Shown here: positions 8,697-12,948 of the stretch, in pieces | Position numbering within the stretch: the first letter of the stretch is position 1 | How the letters are laid out: each line of letters starts with the position of its first letter | Assembly: GCA_021788685.1 (NCBI GenBank) | Contig: JAJYKH010000045.1 | Span: 1-12,948 of the forward strand | Origin: Deltaproteobacteria bacterium | GTDB taxonomy: Bacteria; Desulfobacterota; Desulfobulbia; Desulfobulbales; UBA5123 | Length of the DNA: 12,948 nt | Direction: 5' to 3' | The notes under the pieces: generated by a model | The model's input: the letters and a program-made list of their open reading frames with translations, nothing else | The model's database searches: none | Told to the model about the DNA's origin: nothing | Program-made: the position numbers and the translations under genes

Positions 8697-9401
8697 TCAG
8701 CAGATCTTCATGAGCCGCAGGGCCACGATGCCCATCTCGTAGAGAAGGTAGAGCGGCACGCCCATGAGGGCCATGTTGAACACGTCGGGAGTGGGAGTGA
8801 GCACGGCGGCGACGATGGCGATCACCAGCACGGCATAGCGCCGGTTGCGCTCGAAGGCGCTGCGGGGGCAGATGCCCACCTTGGCGAGGAAGACCATGAA
8901 CAGGGGCAGCTCGAAAACAAGCCCGAACGCCAGGACGAAAATGGACACGAAATTCACGAAGTGGTCGATGGAGATGACCGGCCGCAGCTCCGTCGACTGG
9001 TAGCTCAGGAGGAATTTGGTCCCGAACGGCAGAGTGACCTGGTAGCAGAAAATGGCGCCGCCGTAAAAAAGCAGGCAGGTGAAGAGGGTGAACAGCAGCC
9101 GGCTTCCGGGGCCGAGCTTGAAAGGCCGGGCCATGATCCGCCAAAAGACCGACGCCAGGAGGGGAACGAGGAGGAAGAGCGTGGCGAAGAAGGCCAGCTT
9201 GATGTGGGCGACGAAAGGCTCGGCCACCCCGAAGAAAGCCAGGTCCTGGTCCAGGTGGTCCTGCAGGTGACGGAGGATGAAGGGGGAGAGAAAATAGAGA
9301 ACGAGGGTGGTGCCCGCCAGGGCGATGGCCACCCGCAGGATGGATTTCCGAATCCCGGCGATGAGGAGGACGATCTTGGTCTGGTCCAACGAGGGCTCCA
9401 C
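8697..9401 (-). CDS. tatC: TatC-family twin-arginine translocase subunit, divergent
   Basis: A 234-residue integral membrane protein with about six hydrophobic segments, the normal TatC topology and length. The C-terminal half is convincing: FGLVFELPLFMVF, RRYAVLVIAIVAAVLTPTPDVF and GVPLYLLYE are family signatures. The N-terminal HLxELRxRL motif is replaced by LIAGIRKSI, and the loop after the second helix reads RPFKLGPGSR, without the usual glutamate. It may therefore be a specialised paralogue or have altered signal-peptide recognition. No tatA or tatB gene lies beside it. The longest start is GTG at 9401, with an in-frame stop at 9426-9428. A TTG at 9389 has a better ribosome-binding site (GGTGGAG, six bases upstream) and may be the true start. 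A candidate promoter lies immediately upstream. Confidence 0.88.
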   Translation of the reverse strand: MEPSLDQTKIVLLIAGIRKSILRVAIALAGTTLVLYFLSPFILRHLQDHLDQDLAFFGVAEPFVAHIKLAFFATLFLLVPLLASVFWRIMARPFKLGPGSRLLFTLFTCLLFYGGAIFCYQVTLPFGTKFLLSYQSTELRPVISIDHFVNFVSIFVLAFGLVFELPLFMVFLAKVGICPRSAFERNRRYAVLVIAIVAAVLTPTPDVFNMALMGVPLYLLYEMGIVALRLMKIC

Positions 9402-9427
9402 CAGCAGAATGAGATGGCTTCGGCTCT

Positions 9428-9456
9428 AGTCTACCGGTTACAGACAACAGTAACAA
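9428..9456 (-). promoter_or_regulatory. candidate sigma-70-type promoter of tatC
   Basis: On the minus strand TTGTTA and TAGACT are separated by exactly 17 bp, each matching four of six consensus bases. The start of transcription would fall about 20 nt before the GTG at 9401. An inverted repeat GTTAC-N8-GTAAC (9437-9454) fills the spacer and touches the -35 box, as a repressor operator might. Confidence 0.45.
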
Positions 9457-9526
9457 TTTAGCCCAGGGACATAGGCAGCATCTTGACAGAATTTGCGGAA
9501 ACCGCCTCGACCGGCCTGTATGACTC

Positions 9527-10735
9527 TCAGGCAAGAGCGGCCAGGGCCTCCCGGAGCCGCGCCATTCCCTTTTCGATGATGGCCATCGAGGTGGCGAAGG
9601 AGAACCTGATGAACGGGTCGCAGCCGAAGGCGATCCCGGGCACCGTCGCCAGCAGGGCCTCTTCAAGCAGGTAATCCGCCAGGGCCACCGAGCCGTCGAT
9701 CACCCTTCCCTTCACCGATTTTCCATAATAAGCCGAAAAATTCGGGAAAACATAGAACGCCCCCTTGGGCACCACGCAGGTGACCCTGGGGATTCCGGTC
9801 AGCTCCCGGACGATGTAGTCCCGCCGGGGCAGGAAAGCCTTTTTCATCTCGACCGGGAAATCCTGGGGCCCGGCCGCTGCGGCGAGCGCCGCCTTCTGGG
9901 CCACCGACGAGGGGTTGGAGGTGCTCTGGCTCTGGATCTTGTTCATGGCGGCGATGATGTGCTTGGGACCGGCGGTGTAGCCGATGCGCCAGCCGGTCAT
10001 GGCAAAGGACTTGGAGACGCCGTTGAGCACCAGGGTCCGCGCCTGGAGGGCGGGATCGATGTCGAGGATGTGCGGCAGCCCGCCATCGCCGTAGACGATG
10101 GTATCGTATATATCATCCGAGATGATGATCCAGTTCCTCTCCACGGCGAGCTGGGCCACCGCTTCGAGCGCCTGCCGGGAAAGCACGGAGCCGGTGGGAT
10201 TGGAGGGGCTGTTGAGGATGATGCCCCGGGTGCGGTCGGTCACATAGTCCCGGAGGATGGCCGGATCGAGGTCGAAATTCCGCTCCTCGGCCAGGGGGAC
10301 GAAGACCGGGGTGCCGCCCGCCAGCTGGATGATGGGCGGATAGGAGACCCAATAGGGCGTGGGAATGAGCACCTCGTCCCCGGGGTTGAAGAGCACCTGG
10401 GCCATGTTGTAGAGGCCGTGCTTGCCGCCGCAGGAAACCTGGATCTGGTCCGGCTCGTACTGCCAGCCCCGGTCTTCGGCATACCGCCGGCAGATGGCCT
10501 GCCGCAGCTCGAGAATCCCCGGCACCGGCGTGTAGCGGGTGAACCCGCCGTCGATCGCAGCCTTGCCCGCCTCCCGCACGTGGAGCGGGGTGTCGAAATC
10601 GGGCTCGCCGACGCTGAAGTTGAGGATGTCGGCGCCGCCCGCCTTCAACGCCTTGGCCTTGGCGTCCACCGCCAGGGTGGGGGAGGGTTTGATCTGTTTG
10701 ATCCGCTCGGCCAGGGGAATCATCGGGGCTTCCAT
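9527..10735 (-). CDS. aspC: class-I pyridoxal-phosphate aspartate aminotransferase
   Basis: A cytoplasmic fold-type I enzyme of 402 residues that moves the amino group between aspartate and 2-oxoglutarate, linking oxaloacetate and glutamate pools. NSPSNPTG (175-182) and SDDIYD (206-211) contribute cofactor contacts. Lys242 in NGVSKSFAMTGWRIGY forms the Schiff base, and Arg377 in FIRFSFA would bind the substrate carboxylate. The FSVGEPDFDTP start and overall pattern fit the subgroup I-gamma (thermophile/Bacillus-type) aspartate aminotransferases rather than the E. coli AspC type. Related enzymes also accept prephenate, so that activity is possible. ATG 10735 is preceded by AGGA at suitable distance; ATG 10723 is an alternative with weaker support. 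It follows truA by 117 bp with its own candidate promoter. Confidence 0.93.
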   Translation of the reverse strand: MEAPMIPLAERIKQIKPSPTLAVDAKAKALKAGGADILNFSVGEPDFDTPLHVREAGKAAIDGGFTRYTPVPGILELRQAICRRYAEDRGWQYEPDQIQVSCGGKHGLYNMAQVLFNPGDEVLIPTPYWVSYPPIIQLAGGTPVFVPLAEERNFDLDPAILRDYVTDRTRGIILNSPSNPTGSVLSRQALEAVAQLAVERNWIIISDDIYDTIVYGDGGLPHILDIDPALQARTLVLNGVSKSFAMTGWRIGYTAGPKHIIAAMNKIQSQSTSNPSSVAQKAALAAAAGPQDFPVEMKKAFLPRRDYIVRELTGIPRVTCVVPKGAFYVFPNFSAYYGKSVKGRVIDGSVALADYLLEEALLATVPGIAFGCDPFIRFSFATSMAIIEKGMARLREALAALA

Positions 10736-10793
10736 GTGTCGTTCCTGCTGTCTATGTTCGTTTTTTCAAGGGGAGCTCGGATTAACGCGTCCA

Positions 10794-10821
10794 ACCATAC
10801 CATATTGGATGGGGGAGGCAA
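10794..10821 (-). promoter_or_regulatory. candidate sigma-70-type promoter of the aspartate aminotransferase gene
   Basis: On the minus strand TTGCCT and TATGGT lie 16 bp apart, four of six matches each, inside the 117-bp gap after truA. The start site would be about 50 nt before the ATG. A short inverted repeat GGAAC-N2-GTTCC (10825-10836) sits just upstream of the -35 box. Confidence 0.4.
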
Positions 10822-10852
10822 CCCGGAACCTGTTCCTGGAGAGGAATTGCGG

Positions 10853-11626
10853 TCAAGCGTAGTAGACTTCCTTCAGGAACAATCCCTTGGCCGGCATGGT
10901 GGGTCCGGCGGCCGACCGGTCCCGGATCTCGAAGAGATGGGCGAATGACTCCACCGAGCGCCTCCCCTGCCCCACCTCCACCAGGGTGCCCACGATGTTG
11001 CGCACCATGTGGCGGAGAAAGCCGTTGCCGCTGATCGAAACCTGCAGCTTTTCAGTCCCCCCGGGCACGTGGCAAAGGGCCGCCGCGTAGATTTCCCGCA
11101 CCGCACCCAGACCGTTGCCGTTGGCGGGGTCCCGGGAGCCGGTCGCCTCGAAGCTCGAAAAATCGTGGCGCCCCACCAAAAGGTCGAGGCAGCGCCGTAC
11201 CTCCTCCAGACACAGCGTATGGTCGAGATGGGTGCGATAGAGCCGCTCCGTCGGCAGCGGCACCTCCCCCATGGTCATCTCGTAGAGGTAGCATTTGCCG
11301 GTGGCGCTGAATCGGGCGTGAAAATCGGGGGGGGCTTCGGAAGCGTTCAGGATGCGGATGTCCTCCGGAAGGAGGCTGTTCAGCCCTCTGAAGAATCCGG
11401 AGCAAGGAATGGCGGAATTGGTCGCGAAATTGGCGACCATCCCCAGGGCGTGCACCCCGGCATCGGTGCGGCCGGCCCCGTGCAGGGTGACCGGACCGCC
11501 GGTCATGACGGCGATTTTCTCCTCCAGCACCCCCTGGACGGTGGGGAGGTCCTTCTGCCGCTGCCAACCGGCGTAGCCGGTGCCGTCGAAGGCCAGGAGC
11601 AGCCTGATGTTCCGCTCGCCGGTCAT
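10853..11626 (-). CDS. truA: tRNA pseudouridine(38-40) synthase TruA
   Basis: TruA isomerises uridines 38-40 in the anticodon arm of many tRNAs. The 257 residues are typical of the family. The protein opens with IRLLLAFDGTGYAGWQRQ, carries the catalytic aspartate (Asp55) in HGAGRTDAGVHA, then FHARFSATGKCYLYEM around 102-116 with the conserved tyrosine segment, and ends with GNGFLRHMVRNIVGTLVEVG, all diagnostic. The ATG at 11626 overlaps the argC stop in an ATGA arrangement, so translation is probably coupled. The pairing of an arginine-biosynthesis gene with a tRNA-modification gene looks like linkage inherited by position rather than shared pathway. No clear terminator follows the stop; a weak inverted repeat lies 17 bp downstream. 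Confidence 0.97.
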   Translation of the reverse strand: MTGERNIRLLLAFDGTGYAGWQRQKDLPTVQGVLEEKIAVMTGGPVTLHGAGRTDAGVHALGMVANFATNSAIPCSGFFRGLNSLLPEDIRILNASEAPPDFHARFSATGKCYLYEMTMGEVPLPTERLYRTHLDHTLCLEEVRRCLDLLVGRHDFSSFEATGSRDPANGNGLGAVREIYAAALCHVPGGTEKLQVSISGNGFLRHMVRNIVGTLVEVGQGRRSVESFAHLFEIRDRSAAGPTMPAKGLFLKEVYYA

Positions 11627-12660
11627 GGGAACAGCGGCACCACCTCCAGGCCGAGCCCCTCCTCCAGGCCGCAGACCAGGTTCATGTTCTGGACCGCCTG
11701 GCCGGCGGCGCCCTTCACCAGGTTGTCGATGGCGGCGAGGACCACGATCCGGCCGGTGCGCTCGTCGATTTTGCAGCCGATATCACAGCAGTTGCTCCCG
11801 CGGACATACTGGGTGGCCGGGTAGGTTCCCGCTGCGCACAGGCGGACGAAGGGCTCGTTCCGGTAGAAGTCGGCATAAAGGGACCCGACCTCCTGGGGGG
11901 TCGTCTTCCGGAGCAGCCGGGCATAGATGGTGCTCAGGATGCCCCGGGACATGGGCACCAGGTGCGGCGTGAAGGAGACGGTCACCGGCCGCCCGCACAG
12001 CCTGCCGATTTCCTGCTCGATCTCCGGGGTATGGCGGTGCTCCCCCACCTTGTAGGCGCGGAAGCCGTCGGCCACCTCGCAGTAGAGGGTGCCCACCTGG
12101 GCTCCGCGGCCGGCGCCGGAGGTGCCCGATTTGGAATCGATGATCAGGGTTTCGGGATCGACAAGCCCGGCCTTCAGCAGCGGCGCCAAACCGAGGAGAG
12201 CGCTGGTGGGATAGCAGCCCGGATTGGCCACCAGCCGGGCCTTCTGGATGGCCTCCCGGTGCAGCTCGGGAAGGCCGTAGACCGCCTCCGCCAGCACGTC
12301 CTTGGCGGTATGCGGCTGGTACCACTGCTCGTAGACCGCGGCGTCCCGGATCCGGAAGTCGGCGCTGAGGTCGACCACCTTTTTCCCGGCGGCCAAAAGC
12401 TGCGGCACGATGGCCATGGCGGTCTGGTGGGGAACGGCGGCGAAGAACAGGTCCGCCCGCGCGGCCAGCTCGGCAGCATCCAGGTTCTCGCAGGCGAGAT
12501 CGACCCGGCCCTGCAGGCTGGGGAAGACCCGGCTGAGCGGCTGCCCGGCATACTGGCGGGAGGTGACCACGGTAAGCTCCACCTCCGGATGGCGGCAGAG
12601 GAGCCGCGCCAGCTCCGCCCCGGTGTAGCCCGAGGCGCCGATGATTCCGACCTGTATCAT
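11623..12660 (-). CDS. argC: N-acetyl-gamma-glutamyl-phosphate reductase
   Basis: ArgC carries out the third step of arginine biosynthesis, the NADPH-dependent reduction of N-acetylglutamyl phosphate to the semialdehyde. The 345 residues match the usual length. The N-terminal nucleotide-binding motif is GIIGASGYTGAEL (5-17). The catalytic cysteine is Cys149 in NPGCYPTSALLGL, and the general-base histidine lies in EHRHTPEIEQEIG (207-219). SGTSGAGRGA is also typical. The start at 12660 is the first ATG of the frame; the upstream GAGAATAAG is only a weak ribosome-binding site. It lies 147 bp after rpsI, beyond an intrinsic terminator, and its stop is shared with the truA start. No arginine operator could be identified by eye. 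Confidence 0.97.
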   Translation of the reverse strand: MIQVGIIGASGYTGAELARLLCRHPEVELTVVTSRQYAGQPLSRVFPSLQGRVDLACENLDAAELAARADLFFAAVPHQTAMAIVPQLLAAGKKVVDLSADFRIRDAAVYEQWYQPHTAKDVLAEAVYGLPELHREAIQKARLVANPGCYPTSALLGLAPLLKAGLVDPETLIIDSKSGTSGAGRGAQVGTLYCEVADGFRAYKVGEHRHTPEIEQEIGRLCGRPVTVSFTPHLVPMSRGILSTIYARLLRKTTPQEVGSLYADFYRNEPFVRLCAAGTYPATQYVRGSNCCDIGCKIDERTGRIVVLAAIDNLVKGAAGQAVQNMNLVCGLEEGLGLEVVPLFP

Positions 12661-12718
12661 GGCTTATTCTCGTTTTTGTTTCGGCCGGCAACCCCGCGGT
12701 TGGTCAGGGCATACGGCG

Positions 12719-12754
12719 AAAAAAAGGGGAAGACGATAAAAATCGGCTTCCCCC
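12719..12754 (-). terminator. intrinsic terminator after rpsI
   Basis: On the minus strand GGGGAAG-C-CGAT pairs with ATCG-T-CTTCCCC around a TTTT loop, with one internal mismatch, and is followed directly by seven Ts. This is a textbook Rho-independent terminator for the ribosomal-protein operon. Only 58 bp remain between it and the argC start, so argC relies on read-through or a promoter overlapping this hairpin. Confidence 0.85.
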
Positions 12755-12807
12755 AGGGTATCTCTTGCGGCACAACGACGGAGAACGAAAAACAGGAGCG
12801 GTGGCTA

Positions 12808-12948
12808 TTACCGTTTGGAGAACTGGAAGCTCGCCCGCGCCGCCCGCTTGCCGTATTTCTTCCTCTCCTTCACCCGGGAGTCGCGGGTGAGCATGCCGGC
12901 TTTCTTGAGCGCGCTCCGCATTTCCGGGTCCACCTCGAGCAGGGCCTT
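12808..12948 (-). CDS. rpsI: 30S ribosomal protein S9, C-terminal part
   Basis: The last 46 codons and a TAA stop are visible; the gene continues past the right edge. The peptide contains LLEVDPEMRSALKKAGMLTR and ends VKERKKYGKRAARASFQFSKR-like, the highly conserved basic S9 tail whose final Ser-Lys-Arg reaches the ribosomal P site. S9 is normally co-transcribed with rplM (L13), which would lie outside the window. A strong terminator follows 54 bp after the stop. Confidence 0.96.
   Translation of the reverse strand, partial: KALLEVDPEMRSALKKAGMLTRDSRVKERKKYGKRAARASFQFSKR

Larger units (their letters stand above)
8456..8699. repeat. 244-bp structured element bounded by imperfect 14-bp inverted repeats
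   Basis: TGAAGCGGTCACAG (8456-8469) is complementary to CTGTGACCGTTTCA (8686-8699) except for one G.T pair. Inside lie a 5-bp stem (8522-8526/8543-8547), a 7-bp hairpin (8550-8567), and a second long inverted repeat, 8570-8583 with 8652-8665 (13 of 14 pairs). That repeat encloses a small hairpin (8587-8601) and a very strong 15-bp hairpin (8604-8638). The right arm covers the tatC stop codon. It codes for no evident protein. It could be a miniature inverted-repeat element, a dispersed repeat, or a structured RNA; the sequence alone does not choose. Confidence 0.55.

Noticed and set aside
8433..9461. Long plus-strand open frame running through the intergenic region and across tatC
   Set aside because: It is antisense to a clear TatC gene, its composition (His/Gln/Glu-rich) is typical of a GC-rich shadow frame, and it has no family resemblance.
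10825..10836. GGAAC-N2-GTTCC as a LexA-type operator or truA terminator
   Set aside because: The spacing does not fit the GAAC-N4-GTTC LexA box, the loop is too short for a good hairpin, and there is no U-tract.

Overview
The window is GC-rich (by eye about 62-65%), densely coded bacterial chromosome. The protein families and the order rpsI-argC-truA-aminotransferase, together with a glycogen phosphorylase, an HD-domain tRNA nucleotidyltransferase and a TatC, suggest a Desulfuromonadales/Geobacter-like member of the Desulfobacterota. That assignment is an inference from gene content; no rRNA or other decisive marker is present.

Layout, left to right. (1) 1-2972, minus strand: the start of a surface-polysaccharide operon: a GT4 glycosyltransferase followed by two tandem CapK/PaaK-like adenylate-forming enzymes. 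The genes overlap (20 bp, then ATGA), and the second CapK-like gene runs off the left edge. (2) 2973-3417: a 445-bp gene-free, locally AT-rich leader holding a candidate sigma-54 promoter for this operon, a 16-bp perfect palindrome and a further inverted repeat upstream. (3) 3418-7407, minus: a CCA-adding enzyme/poly(A) polymerase-type nucleotidyltransferase followed after 42 bp by glycogen phosphorylase. (4) 7597-8361, plus: an orphan ParB-like protein, divergent from the nucleotidyltransferase. (5) 8362-8696: a gene-free convergent region packed with hairpins and bounded on part of its length by 14-bp imperfect inverted repeats. (6) 8697-9401, minus: a sequence-divergent TatC with its own candidate promoter. 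(7) 9527-12948, minus: the 3' end of rpsI with an intrinsic terminator, then argC and truA (ATGA overlap), then a class-I aspartate aminotransferase with its own candidate promoter.

Functional groups: housekeeping translation and amino-acid genes on the right (S9, ArgC, TruA, AspAT), RNA 3'-end and glycogen metabolism in the middle, and an envelope-glycan operon on the left. I saw no CRISPR array, integrase, transposase, tRNA, rRNA or obvious defence system. The best leads are the structured element before tatC, the TatC that lacks two glutamates expected for twin-arginine signal recognition, the sigma-54-type leader of the polysaccharide operon, and the orphan ParB-like protein.
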